Positions 34,478 through 44,027 are shown, counted from the stretch's first letter. The stretch: DNA of 64,000 nucleotides from Promethearchaeota archaeon (GCA_019058365.1 JAHPZE010000002.1:248001-312000), one strand, 5' to 3'. The notes: generated by a model from the sequence alone, not told the origin. Made by a program: numbers and translations.

Positions 34478-37400
34478 TTATTTTTTTTTGATGATTTTTG
34501 GTTTAAATACAGAAGAAATTTCATTCTTTCCTACTCTGGCAATTCCAATTAATTTTTCAGCAAGTAAGAATAATGAATTTGACGATTTGGGCAAGAACAT
34601 AAATAATTGTATTGGATTTTGTTCCAACGTTGCCTTTATTAGTTGATATGCTACTTCAGAGTTCTTTTCATCTAAAAACATACCTGGTTCATCAAGTAAA
34701 CACAGCGGAGAAGGTTTAATTTCTTGAAGGGATAAAATTAAACAAATTGATATTAAAGAAACTTGACCGCCACTAAGAGCAGTAAATGATTTTAATTGGT
34801 CCTTTGAAGTAGCTGCTTTAATATTAACACCTAACTCTTCAAAATTTCCCGTCAACTCTAAAGAACAATAAGATTTTACCTGAGAATCTTGGAATTTTTT
34901 ATTAACTCTCTTTTGTAGATTTTCAAGTAAACCACTGAATTTTTCATAATATGTTTTTTCCATCTTATTTTCTGTTTTAATCGCTGATTTAACGTCATTT
35001 TCAAGCGCTTTTTGATTTTTCGAGATTTGCTTAAGAGATGCTAATATCTGATCTTTTTCAATTAGAATTGAATCATCAACATCTAAATATTTGAGTAATT
35101 CTTTATCTATACCAGAGATATCCCCTTTGATATCTTCTATGGGGCGAATCATGATTATTTCTTTTAAAATTAAAGGACTTATTTCAGAGTTAATTCTCTC
35201 TAAATCACTTTTTTTTGAATATAGATCTTGATTATAGGAATTTAATTTGATATTTTCTTGTTCAAAAGTTAATGTTATTTGAATAGATTTCCTCTCTAAT
35301 TCACTTTTTTTGTTTTGTATTAATAAAATTTCACTTTTTAAATTTGAAATCTTTTTTTTAGTTATTTCAAGTTCTTCTTCAATATTTTCTAATTGCCGAT
35401 ATGTGTTGAATGCTGTAGTGTCTGCTTTTTGAAAAGCTTCTTTCTTTGTTTCATACTCTTTTTGAATTAAGTTCTTTCCTAATATTTGTTTATTTAGATT
35501 ATCTTTCACTTCTTCTATGATGTCTGAATTCTCACTTAATTTCAAATCCCATTTTTTCTTATCTTCATTAAGTAAAGCTAATTCTTTAGGAATTTCTTTT
35601 ATTCTGTCATTCCATTTAAAAAATTCTGGATCAGTTTGAGATTTTAGATCTTGAATTTGCTGATCAAATTCTTTAATTTCATCTTTAAGAAACTGATTAG
35701 TCTTTTCCAACTCATGCATTTGATCGTATAATTGGTTTTTTTTTGATGTAATTCTTTGTTTTTGGTTAAAATTGTATAGAAGATCGTTAAAAGATTCCTT
35801 CTTTTTAAAGATATCTTGCTGAATTGTATCTATTTTAGCCTGTTCAACCTTCAATTCTGAAATGTTATTATTTAAAGATTTTACATCAGACTCTAGAACC
35901 TCAGACTGTTCTCTTTGTGTACCAGCACTTAATAATCCCTTTAATCTTTTTAAGTAAGGGGTTTCATATACATATTTATAAGATATTATTTGTTCTCCTT
36001 TTAGTGTAACACACTTTCCTTTGAAATTAAGAGAATTATAAATTTCTCTCCCAGAATGATAATCTTTTACAACAAGGCAATTTTTTACCTTTGAGTAAAT
36101 AACTTTCTTAATATCAATATCATCATCGATAATTTTAATTAATTCTGCTAAATAACCTAGCACACCATTAGCCGAAATTTTCATCATAAGCCTTATATCT
36201 ATATTTTTGGGTAGATAGATATTGCAATATGCACCAAATTTTTCTTTTAATCTCTTTAACAAGTTTAAAGTATCCCAATCTTCAGCAACAAAACTATAGA
36301 GTAATTTTTCACCAAGAACAGATTCAATTGCGTAACTTAACTCATCTTCATATTTTAAATAATCAATTATTGGACCCTTTACTTTTAATCCTCTTTTTTT
36401 TATCTCATCTTTAAGAATGGTTATATTTGATGGAAGAATTACTCTCCGTTCTCTAAGTGAAGCCTGCAAAATTTGTAGCTTTTTTAATTTTTTTGATTTC
36501 TCTAATGTTAAATGATTCATTTCAGAATCAATTTCATATATTCTTAATGATGCCCTTTTTAGTTCTTCATCAAGCTGAATCAATAGATTTTTTGTAGGAT
36601 TACCTAAAAACCATTTATTTTTTTCTAATTTATGTTCAATATCTTTAAAACTTTGAAAAAGTTGATTAATTTCATTATTAGATGCTTGTATTGATTTCTC
36701 ATTCTCTTGAATTCTAACTAATCGCTCTTTTTTTTCAATATTTATATGATTGTAATTATCCAAAAGGACTTTATTTTGTGCTATTTTTTTTATTAACTGA
36801 TTTTGTTCTATTATTAAGTTATCAATTTTTAAACCAGAATTTTTACTTTCTCTTCTTACTATTTTAATTTCATTTTCTAAGCTTTCTAGCTGTTTCTTAA
36901 AATTAGTGATAACCCTTGTAAGCTCGTTAATTTTTCCTGATAACTCATCTAACTCTTGTTTTGCTAAAATTTTATCTTTTTGCCAATTTTGGATTTTTGT
37001 AATTAATTCTTGCTTTTTATAAATTAATTCTCCCACTTTTTCAGATAGCTTATTTATGTTTTGTTCCTGTTTTGAAATTTTATTAGATAAAAGTTCTATT
37101 TCTTTATCTGAAAGGTCTTTCTTTTTTCTAATACTTTCTATGACAGATACGACATTTTTAATCATCTCTTCAATATTGATAATATCCTTTTCTAATTTGT
37201 CTTTATTTGCCCATAAAAGTTCGTCATTGAATTTATTTCTAATTTCTAATAACTCATTTTTTAGTTGTAAGCGTTCTAATTTTGGATTTAATAGCTCCAA
37301 GCTTATATTCAATGTGTTCTTTCTACTTTTTAATGATTGAAGGTCTTTATTCAAATTTAAAACGTTACTCTTCTGGTGTAATAATTCTTCTCTCAGATCT

Positions 37401-37945
37401 TTTAATCCAATTCCCTCCTCTAGAAACGAACATAATTCTGTTGGTTTCAAATTTTTAATTGCATCAATTTTTCCTTGACTTACAAAAGCAAAGTGATTAT
37501 CTGGATTAATTTTAAAATCAGAAATTAATTTTTGAATTTCTTGGACTGGAACTTTTTTAAATTCTCTATCTTCCTTTCTCTGAATTTTGAAGAAAGGAGA
37601 TTGTCCCCTAATTACATATCTTCTTATTTTAATTACTTTTTCGTCAATTTGAATATGAATTTCAACCATAGCATGATTTTGTCCATTCCTAATAAAGTTT
37701 GACCATTTCTTATATCGTTCATCTCTTTCATTACTACCCAAAGCAAATTTAATTGCTTGAAATATTGAGGTTTTTCCACTCCAATTTGGTCCTACTATAA
37801 TCACAAATTTAGATTTACCAAAATCCACTTCATCTTTCTGGAAAGATAAAAAATTTTCTAAAATGATTTTTCTAATAAAAATCCTTGAATTTTCTGTTAG
37901 AAATATTTCCTTTTTCTTCAAGTTAGAGTCTAATCGAGAAGCCAT
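34478..37945 (-). CDS. smc: Chromosome segregation protein SMC
   Basis: The 1155-residue protein has the full SMC layout: N-terminal head with GPNWSGKTS (52-60), coiled coil, hinge (about 500-620; KGPIIDYLKYEDELSYAIESVLGEK and GVLGYLAELIK), second coiled coil and C-terminal head. The head shows ALSGGQVSLISI and CLLDEPGMFLDEKN. Two details differ from the usual family. The P-loop has Trp where GPNGSGKS has Gly, and Walker B reads DEPGMFLD in place of DEIDAALD, with LSGGQ in place of LSGGE. It lies in one operon with ScpA, ScpB and an AAA-like gene. Confidence 0.92.
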   Translation of the reverse strand: MASRLDSNLKKKEIFLTENSRIFIRKIILENFLSFQKDEVDFGKSKFVIIVGPNWSGKTSIFQAIKFALGSNERDERYKKWSNFIRNGQNHAMVEIHIQIDEKVIKIRRYVIRGQSPFFKIQRKEDREFKKVPVQEIQKLISDFKINPDNHFAFVSQGKIDAIKNLKPTELCSFLEEGIGLKDLREELLHQKSNVLNLNKDLQSLKSRKNTLNISLELLNPKLERLQLKNELLEIRNKFNDELLWANKDKLEKDIINIEEMIKNVVSVIESIRKKKDLSDKEIELLSNKISKQEQNINKLSEKVGELIYKKQELITKIQNWQKDKILAKQELDELSGKINELTRVITNFKKQLESLENEIKIVRRESKNSGLKIDNLIIEQNQLIKKIAQNKVLLDNYNHINIEKKERLVRIQENEKSIQASNNEINQLFQSFKDIEHKLEKNKWFLGNPTKNLLIQLDEELKRASLRIYEIDSEMNHLTLEKSKKLKKLQILQASLRERRVILPSNITILKDEIKKRGLKVKGPIIDYLKYEDELSYAIESVLGEKLLYSFVAEDWDTLNLLKRLKEKFGAYCNIYLPKNIDIRLMMKISANGVLGYLAELIKIIDDDIDIKKVIYSKVKNCLVVKDYHSGREIYNSLNFKGKCVTLKGEQIISYKYVYETPYLKRLKGLLSAGTQREQSEVLESDVKSLNNNISELKVEQAKIDTIQQDIFKKKESFNDLLYNFNQKQRITSKKNQLYDQMHELEKTNQFLKDEIKEFDQQIQDLKSQTDPEFFKWNDRIKEIPKELALLNEDKKKWDLKLSENSDIIEEVKDNLNKQILGKNLIQKEYETKKEAFQKADTTAFNTYRQLENIEEELEITKKKISNLKSEILLIQNKKSELERKSIQITLTFEQENIKLNSYNQDLYSKKSDLERINSEISPLILKEIIMIRPIEDIKGDISGIDKELLKYLDVDDSILIEKDQILASLKQISKNQKALENDVKSAIKTENKMEKTYYEKFSGLLENLQKRVNKKFQDSQVKSYCSLELTGNFEELGVNIKAATSKDQLKSFTALSGGQVSLISICLILSLQEIKPSPLCLLDEPGMFLDEKNSEVAYQLIKATLEQNPIQLFMFLPKSSNSLFLLAEKLIGIARVGKNEISSVFKPKIIKKK

Positions 37946-37966
37946 TTTTACCTCATTTAATATTAT

Positions 37967-39217
37967 TTATCTTCCAAAAGCTTGCTTTATTAGATCTACT
38001 CGCTTCTTAGCTTTTTCTAAATTAATCTGGGCTCTATTCGGAGAATCGTTTAAGATAAATGGATACTTTGCTAACATCTTCATATCATTATCTTCCAATG
38101 GCTCTTTTTTACTTAATTTATCAATAATAAGTATAAGTTCAGAATAGTTCTTAGAAGCAGCATTTTCATATAATTGATTTAACATAAATTCTGAAATGCC
38201 AGACTCCCGAATTCCATTAACAATATTATTAACATCCTCCGAGTTTTCAATTTTATTAACTTTTTGAATTGGGAATATTTCTCTGTCTCGATGGGATTCT
38301 GTATTTAGTTCTAAATTTGAATTTTTTTCTGAAATAAGCGGAATAGAATAAGGTATATATTCACCAGATTCAATTAAATCAATTAAAATGTCCGTTATTT
38401 CATTACTAGTCTCATTTAATTCCGAATTTAAAAAATGTTTGAATATTCCAACTTTCAATAATTGTTTAATGTCTTCTACTTCCCAATTTTCTGTGTAATT
38501 TACAATATCAGTTATATCAAACACGATCTTAGGATTTATTTCTAAAAAATCTTTTAAAACAGTTTCCCTCTCTATTTTATTTAGTAAAGGGACTTTTATA
38601 AAAAGATCAAATATATCATATAATTTGTTCGATATATTGTTAACTTCTTGAATATCATAATTTAACCATACTAGAATAATATTAGATTCAATAAAATTAA
38701 AATCAAATCCCTTATCTTGCCAAGCATTTAAAAAAACCTCTAATAAGTTTTTATCATCAAACTTCTGCTTTAGAATTGGATGTTGATTAATTAGTAATAA
38801 TCTTTTTTCCTCAATTTTATCTGGATCTCTACCATTTGCTCCAGTTTCATTTTCATTTTCTAATTTTTTACCAAAACCATTAAATATGGAAATAAAGCTT
38901 TTTAAAAATTTATTTGGAGCATTAGTGATTTCGATATCATTAAATTCAATTAAATTTAAGTAATAATTTTTAGATATTAATTTGATATAATCTAAAATAT
39001 CTGTTCCGGGATTAACATTAATTAAAACAGCTCCTTTGGGTGTTAGATAACCATTTAAAAGATTATCATGATGATTAGTTAATATTACTTTTAGATAATT
39101 TATAATATCATTATATTTATCCCGATAGAAAATATCCTCTTTATTAATCTTAATTTCTGAAGGTTTAATCATCTGAAAAAATCCTAAAAAATCCGGATTA
39201 TCGTTTAAATCTTTCAT
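37967..39217 (-). CDS. Degenerate AAA+ protein at the head of the SMC operon
   Basis: The 416-residue protein aligns by eye with an AAA module whose motifs have lost their catalytic residues. LTPKGAVLINVNPGTDILDYI replaces P-K-G-x-L-L-x-G-P-P-G-T-G-K-T, so the Walker A Lys is missing. RLLLINQHPIL replaces the Walker B DE pair, and IILVWLNYD the sensor Asn block. FDLFIKVPLLNKIERETVLKDFL matches the AAA end but lacks an Arg finger. It should not hydrolyse ATP. The C-terminal part (250-416) is helical. The SMC gene follows after 21 bases, so it is probably an SMC-complex factor. Assignment is by pattern only. Confidence 0.6.
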   Translation of the reverse strand: MKDLNDNPDFLGFFQMIKPSEIKINKEDIFYRDKYNDIINYLKVILTNHHDNLLNGYLTPKGAVLINVNPGTDILDYIKLISKNYYLNLIEFNDIEITNAPNKFLKSFISIFNGFGKKLENENETGANGRDPDKIEEKRLLLINQHPILKQKFDDKNLLEVFLNAWQDKGFDFNFIESNIILVWLNYDIQEVNNISNKLYDIFDLFIKVPLLNKIERETVLKDFLEINPKIVFDITDIVNYTENWEVEDIKQLLKVGIFKHFLNSELNETSNEITDILIDLIESGEYIPYSIPLISEKNSNLELNTESHRDREIFPIQKVNKIENSEDVNNIVNGIRESGISEFMLNQLYENAASKNYSELILIIDKLSKKEPLEDNDMKMLAKYPFILNDSPNRAQINLEKAKKRVDLIKQAFGR

Positions 39218-39312
39218 TGAAAATTTTCCTTTATTTCTTTTGTAATTTTATGAACATTATTTACATGACATTTAACACATTTATATTTAGCGATACTCCT
39301 AGTTAGCGATAA
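39214..39312 (-). other. Short zinc-knuckle-like frame overlapping the AAA-like gene
   Basis: A 32-codon frame between TAG at 39313 and TGA at 39214 reads ...YKCVKCHVNNVHKITKEIKENFQ. Its stop overlaps the ATG of the next gene (ATGA), a typical operon junction. There is no ATG, GTG or TTG in frame, so it is either a remnant or uses an unusual start. The remaining gap to 39487 is empty. Confidence 0.3.
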
Positions 39313-39487
39313 CTAGATCCCCGACAAAAATCGTAAAATTTATAAAATCGTTTTTTGGAAGAGGAACTTTAATAAAAAATTTGAGAACAATTTTTAATAC
39401 AGATATAGGGACTAAAAAGCAAAAAGTTAAAGCGATTAAAAATTCAACGAACCTTCTATCGAATTTTGATGATTTATAAAAAAAATA

Positions 39488-39937
39488 TTAAATCCTACTT
39501 AAAATAAATCTTGGTAATTTACCTTCATTCACAAGAATTTTTATCAAATTAGGCACACTATTCCATTGTTGAATAGAGAGGTTATATTCTTCTTCTGTAA
39601 TATCTTTAAATTGTGCAGCACGATAAGTTAGCATTACTAAAGGAGTTGTCATAAGATGCTTTACTTTATTACAGGGGAAATCATCACATTGTGCACAACT
39701 TTCTAAACCCTTATCTCGTGCACAAGGTCGAGCTTTGCAATTCTTATCAGCAATTTTATCTCCTTTACTCTTGCATCCCTCACAAACAACATTCTCTGCT
39801 GTATAATTTTCATGACCTAGATATTTTCTCCATGTATCAACCATTTTTTGTCGAATATAAACATCATCTGATCGAGCTGCACATAAATAACAATTATAAC
39901 CACAATAACCAATCATGTTATCATCAGGCTTTATCAA
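39488..39937 (-). CDS. DUF3795 cysteine-rich protein
   Basis: The Cys-rich pattern YCGYNCYLCAA, VVCEGCKSKGD, NCKARPCARDKGLESCAQCDDFPC is the DUF3795 signature. These proteins probably bind metal or an iron-sulfur centre; function is unknown. GGTG seven bases before the TTG at 39937 favours that start over ATG 39916, though both are possible. It stands alone upstream of the arsenic region. Confidence 0.82.
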   Translation of the reverse strand: MIKPDDNMIGYCGYNCYLCAARSDDVYIRQKMVDTWRKYLGHENYTAENVVCEGCKSKGDKIADKNCKARPCARDKGLESCAQCDDFPCNKVKHLMTTPLVMLTYRAAQFKDITEEEYNLSIQQWNSVPNLIKILVNEGKLPRFILSRI

Positions 39938-40166
39938 AACTTAACACCTCATATATATGAATTAATCCTATTTTTTATACATAATCTCCTTGAGTGAGTA
40001 ATGTGTCTATATTAAATCAAATCATAATATTATGGCAATTTTCATAAAAATTTTGTTAGAAAAAGAGGGAGAAACTTTTAGAAATCTTATTTTTTAAATA
40101 ACTTTCACAAACAAACATAACTATTTTATTCGGAGCTCTACTTCATTGGAAATTCTACTAGTAATT

Positions 40167-40586
40167 TTAATGAAAAAGTACTTTTAGACCTAATTCTTTG
40201 TATAATAAATTTAGATTTAATTCAAATTGCCCTCTAACAATATCATAATGAGTGAATTTACCTTTTTTAAAACTTCTTATAAGCCCAACACTTTCAAGAA
40301 TTCGAAGATGATGTGATATAGATGGTTGTGATTTATCTAAGATTGCTTCTAGTTCGCAAACGCAATGATCATTTTCCTTTAATACAGTAATTATCTTTAA
40401 ACGCTCCTTATTTCCTAATGCATAACAAAATTGTGTTAATTTCTTAAAATTATCTTCGTTTTCTAAATTAATTCCGAAATCTTGCAAATCGTGGAAGTAT
40501 GTCTTAACATCTATTTCACTCATATCAACGCAGCCTTCCAGGGAATCCATTATTTCAATAGCACGTCTTCTATTAATAATATTCAC
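40167..40586 (-). CDS. arsR: ArsR-family arsenite-responsive repressor
   Basis: The winged helix is clear (FCYALGNKERLKIITVLKENDHCVCELEAILDKSQPSISHHLRILESVGLIRSFKKGKFTHYDI). Cys75 and Cys77 in CVCELE match the arsenite-sensing pair of classical ArsR, so it should release DNA when arsenite binds. It is divergent from the ACR3 gene across 196 bases. The only canonical start in frame is a GTG at 40586 that is part of a GGGTG ribosome-site motif; see the findings on starts. The N-terminal 40 residues are an extra segment. Confidence 0.85.
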   Translation of the reverse strand: MNIINRRRAIEIMDSLEGCVDMSEIDVKTYFHDLQDFGINLENEDNFKKLTQFCYALGNKERLKIITVLKENDHCVCELEAILDKSQPSISHHLRILESVGLIRSFKKGKFTHYDIVRGQFELNLNLLYKELGLKVLFH

Positions 40587-40782
40587 CCATATGATTAAAA
40601 CTATTTAAAGATTTATTATTTTAGTACTTATTAATTATAATGTATTTATTTTGATATAAATATTTTGTTTAATAATTTAAATCCAAATATTTTTATTTGA
40701 TGCATTTCATAAATATCTCAAACTGTACAAATACAATTTTAGTTTTTATAACAATAAAATGCATAAGCCTTTGGGAAGATAA
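40587..40782. promoter_or_regulatory. Divergent arsR/acr3 promoter region
   Basis: The 196-base AT-rich gap between arsR and acr3 must hold both promoters and the ArsR operator. TTTTTATAAC at about 40743-40752 is a TATA-like element at a suitable distance from the acr3 start. Two ATGCAT palindromes lie near 40701 and 40761. I cannot single out the operator. Confidence 0.4.
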
Positions 40783-41838
40783 ATGAGTATTTCAGAAACA
40801 GAAGAAATTTCAATAACAAATAAAGATGAATCAAAAAAACTCGGTTTATTCGAAAAATTACTTCCTCTATGGGTAGCACTATGCATTTTCATAGGAATTC
40901 TCTTTTCCATATATATCCCAGGTATAAGTCAAACTATGAATACATTTACCATTGGTCAAATTTCATTACCGATTGGTATTTGTTTATTCCTAATGATGTA
41001 TCCTGCAATGTTAAATTTACAAGTCTCAGAGTTAAAAAAATTAAGTAAAAATCCTAAACCTATAATTTTAACAATTCTATCTAATTGGGTGATCGCCCCT
41101 TTTGTAGGTTTGCTTATGGCACGTATCTTTCTACATGGATATGAGCAATTAATTGTCGCTGTTATTTTATTAAGCTCAAGTCCATGTACTGCTATGGTAT
41201 TAGTCTGGGGATGGATGGCAAAAGGAAATCAAGAACAGAATGTGGTAAATACGAGCCTTAATACAATAACTATAATATTTGGATATGCTCCTATGGTTAC
41301 ATTATTAACAGGTATTCAGAATATTCCCATTGATTGGAAACCCCTAGTTTTATCAACGTTTGTCTTTATTGGACTTCCATTATTGCTTGGAATAATTAGT
41401 AAAAGGTTATTAATATCTACCAAAGGTAAAGAGTGGTTTAACAATACATATCGACCTATAGTTGGAAATGTATCGATTGTTGCTCTACTCACAACATTAG
41501 TGGTTCTTTTCTCTATGAATGGAGAAGTCTTAAGTGATAATCCGGATCTTTTATTATTAGTATCAATTCCCCTATTGCTTGGATTTGTAATTGTTGTTGG
41601 ATACAACATTTTAGTTACGAAAGTATTTAAACTAAAATACAAGGAAGCTATAATCACAGTTATCATCGGGTCTTCCAGTCATTTCGAAATTGCGATAGCA
41701 ACTGCTATTGCAATATATGGGATAGGATCTATTGCTGCTTTAGGTACTACAATGGGGTTATTCTGGGAGGTTCCAGTTATGCTTTCAATTGTCTATTTAG
41801 GTAGGTGGCTAAGAAAAAGAAGTTTTTGGAAGTCCTAG
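40783..41838 (+). CDS. acr3: ACR3-type arsenite efflux permease
   Basis: A ten-helix protein of the bile acid:sodium symporter superfamily. SSPCTAMVLVWGWMAKGNQEQNVVN is the ACR3 signature with the essential Cys in PCTAMV. GVALCIFIGI-like helix 1 and the FEIAIATAIAIYG segment also fit. It exports arsenite and is divergent from the arsenite-sensing ArsR gene. A weak GGGA ribosome site precedes the ATG. It ends in TAG, showing that amber is a normal stop here. Confidence 0.88.
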   Translation: MSISETEEISITNKDESKKLGLFEKLLPLWVALCIFIGILFSIYIPGISQTMNTFTIGQISLPIGICLFLMMYPAMLNLQVSELKKLSKNPKPIILTILSNWVIAPFVGLLMARIFLHGYEQLIVAVILLSSSPCTAMVLVWGWMAKGNQEQNVVNTSLNTITIIFGYAPMVTLLTGIQNIPIDWKPLVLSTFVFIGLPLLLGIISKRLLISTKGKEWFNNTYRPIVGNVSIVALLTTLVVLFSMNGEVLSDNPDLLLLVSIPLLLGFVIVVGYNILVTKVFKLKYKEAIITVIIGSSSHFEIAIATAIAIYGIGSIAALGTTMGLFWEVPVMLSIVYLGRWLRKRSFWKS

Positions 41839-41920
41839 TATTTTTGATTTTGAAATAAAATATCAATTAAAGAATAAAAATCTTGAAAAATTAAAATGAA
41901 TAAAATAAATTTCGGGTGTA

Positions 41921-42205
41921 ATAAAAATTAGTGAAGAAAATTCAGAAAAATTAAAAGTTGATATTTATGTCCCATTAGATGCTTGTTCGTGTGAATGGGA
42001 TAAATTTATGAATCGAGTATTTGTTGAACTAACACCTTATATAAAATATATTGATTATGATACTAAGAATCTAAATTCAGAGGAAGCTAGGGAACTCAAT
42101 CTTTACAATAAATGTGTAGTTGTAGATGGACAGAAAAAATTTTCGTCCTCTTTTACACTTAAAAAGGAATTACCGAACCTTCTTAAGGCTAAAGGATTTA
42201 TTTAG
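41921..42205 (+). CDS. Thioredoxin-like small protein with a CSC motif and no canonical start
   Basis: In frame with a later ATG (42008) the sequence reads SEKLKVDIYVPLDACSCEWDKF, then a helix, IKYIDYDTKNL, and KCVVVDGQKKF. That is a thioredoxin-like beta-alpha-beta order, with CSC where the redox motif is expected. The upstream in-frame stop is TAA at 41906. Between it and 42008 there is no ATG, GTG or TTG, but GGGTG lies at 41914-41918, three bases before ATA (41921) and 8 before ATT (41927). If translation began at 42008 the first strand and both cysteines would be lost. It follows acr3, suggesting an arsenic- or thiol-related role. Confidence 0.55.
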   Translation: MKISEENSEKLKVDIYVPLDACSCEWDKFMNRVFVELTPYIKYIDYDTKNLNSEEARELNLYNKCVVVDGQKKFSSSFTLKKELPNLLKAKGFI

Positions 42206-42238
42206 ACTTTAGAATCTTTTTATTAAAATTTAATAAAG

Positions 42239-42595
42239 GTGAGTATAAAAATTAAAAAAATTAAGTTAACGGTTTTTGCTCCAGATCCCGAAAAGAAATT
42301 ATCTAATGGTCTTGATTTCAATTTAAAAGTTGCTGATGATGGCTCGATTATCGATGTCTTAAGCAATCTAGATAAATATTTTTACGATAATCCTGAAAAC
42401 TCCATTTTCCCTATCTATAAAGGACTAATACACAGTTATCTTCAGCTCATATGGGATCCTGAAACGAATTTAATTTATGATGATTGTGCTGTAAACGCTT
42501 ACGGACCAAATAAAGAATTCATGCCATTACATGAAGATATAAATTTTACTTTATATCCTGATAGTGAAATAACAATAGTAGTCCATGCTGATTGA
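42239..42595 (+). CDS. Ubiquitin-like/beta-grasp protein, module copy 1
   Basis: The 118-residue protein reads KIKKIKLTVFAPDPEKKL, a helix (SIIDVLSNLDKYFYDNPENS), IFPIYKGLIHSYLQLIWDP, then FTLYPDSEITIVVHAD. The order suits a beta-grasp fold, but there is no Gly-Gly end, so it is not a conjugating modifier. It is paralogous to the gene at 44028, sharing SIFPIY-G-IH-YLQL-WDPE. Its GTG at 42239 is part of GGTG. It is followed after 12 bases by a conserved micro-gene. Confidence 0.7.
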   Translation: MSIKIKKIKLTVFAPDPEKKLSNGLDFNLKVADDGSIIDVLSNLDKYFYDNPENSIFPIYKGLIHSYLQLIWDPETNLIYDDCAVNAYGPNKEFMPLHEDINFTLYPDSEITIVVHAD

Positions 42596-42607
42596 TGAGC
42601 TGATGTT

Positions 42608-42715
42608 ATGAAAGAACGATTGGATTATGGCACATTCAAACGGATTTTATTGAAAACTTATGGAAAAAACCACGAAACTTTTGCTCATTATTTTAAAGAT
42701 AAAAGAAATAACTAA
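42608..42715 (+). CDS. Conserved 35-residue micro-protein, module copy 1
   Basis: Starting at ATG 42608 the frame reads RLDYGTFKRILLKTYGKNHE, then TFAHYFKDKRNN and stops. The copy after the second ubiquitin-like gene (44406) shares RLD-G-FK-IL...GK....F-HYFK-K. Conservation between diverged copies, with changes that keep the residue type, argues that the peptide is made. It is basic and probably one helix. Function is unknown; it may bind the ubiquitin-like protein encoded just upstream. Confidence 0.65.
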   Translation: MKERLDYGTFKRILLKTYGKNHETFAHYFKDKRNN

Positions 42716-42832
42716 TAGGTTGAATGATGCCTTTCAAAAAATAATTGTGAAAGGTTGACAATAGGATTGCTTCCTATAAATATAAATTTTAATCGAATTG
42801 TATAAATAAGCTGTCTTATTTTTAAAACATAT

Positions 42833-43831
42833 ATGGACTTTTTCACACATATGTTTATGGGGGTTTTAGCGGGTCTATTTTCATTAACCAAGTTAAGTCC
42901 AGAAGCTATTATCCTTATGTGGATTATGACCTTTTTACCAGATTTCGATGTCTTCTTAGGGCCACTCCAAAAAATAAGAAAAGCGTATTTTCTTTCGCAT
43001 AAAGCTGGTTCTCATTCTTATATTATAGGATTTATTTTTACTGGAATTGTTAGTTTTTTTATATCTATATTTAGAAATGTTTTATTCATTGAGGTCTGGT
43101 TTGCTGGATTCATAGGATATAGTATCCATGTCTCATTAGATTTTTTTGCTGCTTCAAAAATACCAATTTTTTATCCAATCTCGAAAAGAGAATATAGATT
43201 AATTGCTGATAGAGCTGTTAATCCAATATTGATGATTTTTTCTTGTATAAATCTTCTGGTTTTAATAGCATTTTATTTTACATTACCTTATTATCAAATA
43301 CTTATGAACCTTGCTTTCTTTTATCTGTTTGTTTATCTAATATATTTTGTGATTAGAGCTTTTTTAAGAACTATAATACAGCTGAAAATTCCTAGAAATC
43401 AGAAATATATTCCTGGTCTTCTTCCATTTTACTATTTCATTTATGAAAAAATTTTGGATAATGAATCTACCACTTTTAATTTAAAAAAAAAATTTGTATT
43501 TTCATCTAAAAAACAAGATTTAATAAATCAAACAATTTCAAATGTTTCAGATGAATTCACCTTTTTTGAATTAGCTAAGCAAATTAGTCAAGAGTACAGA
43601 TTTTATCATAAATGGAATTATGTTCTTCCTTTTATTCATGAAAATAAGGATTCAGTTAATGTTGTTTTGATCTTAGCTGAAAGTTTTTCACAATCTCTCC
43701 GGCATAAATCAATTAAACGAGAAATGTCCTCTTATTATATCTCAATTCTTTTTGATAAAAGTTCAAAACAAGTAATTTCAAAAACTGAAGGATTTGGTTC
43801 TTTTAAGAAATGGGAAAACAAAGATTGGTAA
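42833..43831 (+). CDS. YdjM/DUF457-like membrane-bound metal-dependent hydrolase
   Basis: The N-terminal half has the DUF457 pattern: MDFFTHMFMGVLAGLF, FLPDFDVFLGPL, LSHKAGSHSYI and a later IHVSLDFF. These His and Asp residues form the metal site in the membrane. Four to five hydrophobic segments follow to about 190. The remaining 140 residues are a soluble, basic part not found in standard YdjM proteins. It lies between the two copies of the ubiquitin-like module. Confidence 0.78.
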   Translation: MDFFTHMFMGVLAGLFSLTKLSPEAIILMWIMTFLPDFDVFLGPLQKIRKAYFLSHKAGSHSYIIGFIFTGIVSFFISIFRNVLFIEVWFAGFIGYSIHVSLDFFAASKIPIFYPISKREYRLIADRAVNPILMIFSCINLLVLIAFYFTLPYYQILMNLAFFYLFVYLIYFVIRAFLRTIIQLKIPRNQKYIPGLLPFYYFIYEKILDNESTTFNLKKKFVFSSKKQDLINQTISNVSDEFTFFELAKQISQEYRFYHKWNYVLPFIHENKDSVNVVLILAESFSQSLRHKSIKREMSSYYISILFDKSSKQVISKTEGFGSFKKWENKDW

Positions 43832-43922
43832 AATCAATGTTAATAATAATTTCTATTTAATAATGAAGATAAATGTCATTTTTCTAACAATATTTTAATT
43901 ATTTTGCATAAATATTATTTAC

Positions 43923-43994
43923 TTAGAATTTTCTTCAACATTCACACTAAAGAAAGAATTACCCAAACTTCTTAAAGCTAAAGGACTTATTTAA
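43923..43994 (+). pseudogene. C-terminal remnant of the thioredoxin-like gene
   Basis: The frame reads FSSTFTLKKELPKLLKAKGL and then I-stop, differing at three positions from the end of the gene at 41921 (FSSSFTLKKELPNLLKAKGF). Nothing of the upstream part is left. It stands 33 bases before the second ubiquitin-like gene, exactly as in the intact module, and shows that the whole module was duplicated. Confidence 0.8.
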
Positions 43995-44027
43995 AATTTA
44001 GATATTTGATTTGAAATCTTAATAGGG

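Noticed and set aside
36229..36414. Plus-strand frames inside the SMC gene
   Set aside because: They are antisense to long, clearly coding coiled-coil sequence and have low-complexity translations.
39214..39312. Zinc-knuckle peptide as a full gene
   Set aside because: No canonical start codon exists between the in-frame stops; listed only as a low-confidence frame.
42716..42780. Readthrough of TAA/TGA (selenocysteine) after the micro-proteins
   Set aside because: The conserved stretch after each micro-gene is in the same frame but lies behind two or more stops, and no SECIS-like structure could be recognised. It is kept only as conserved sequence of unknown kind.
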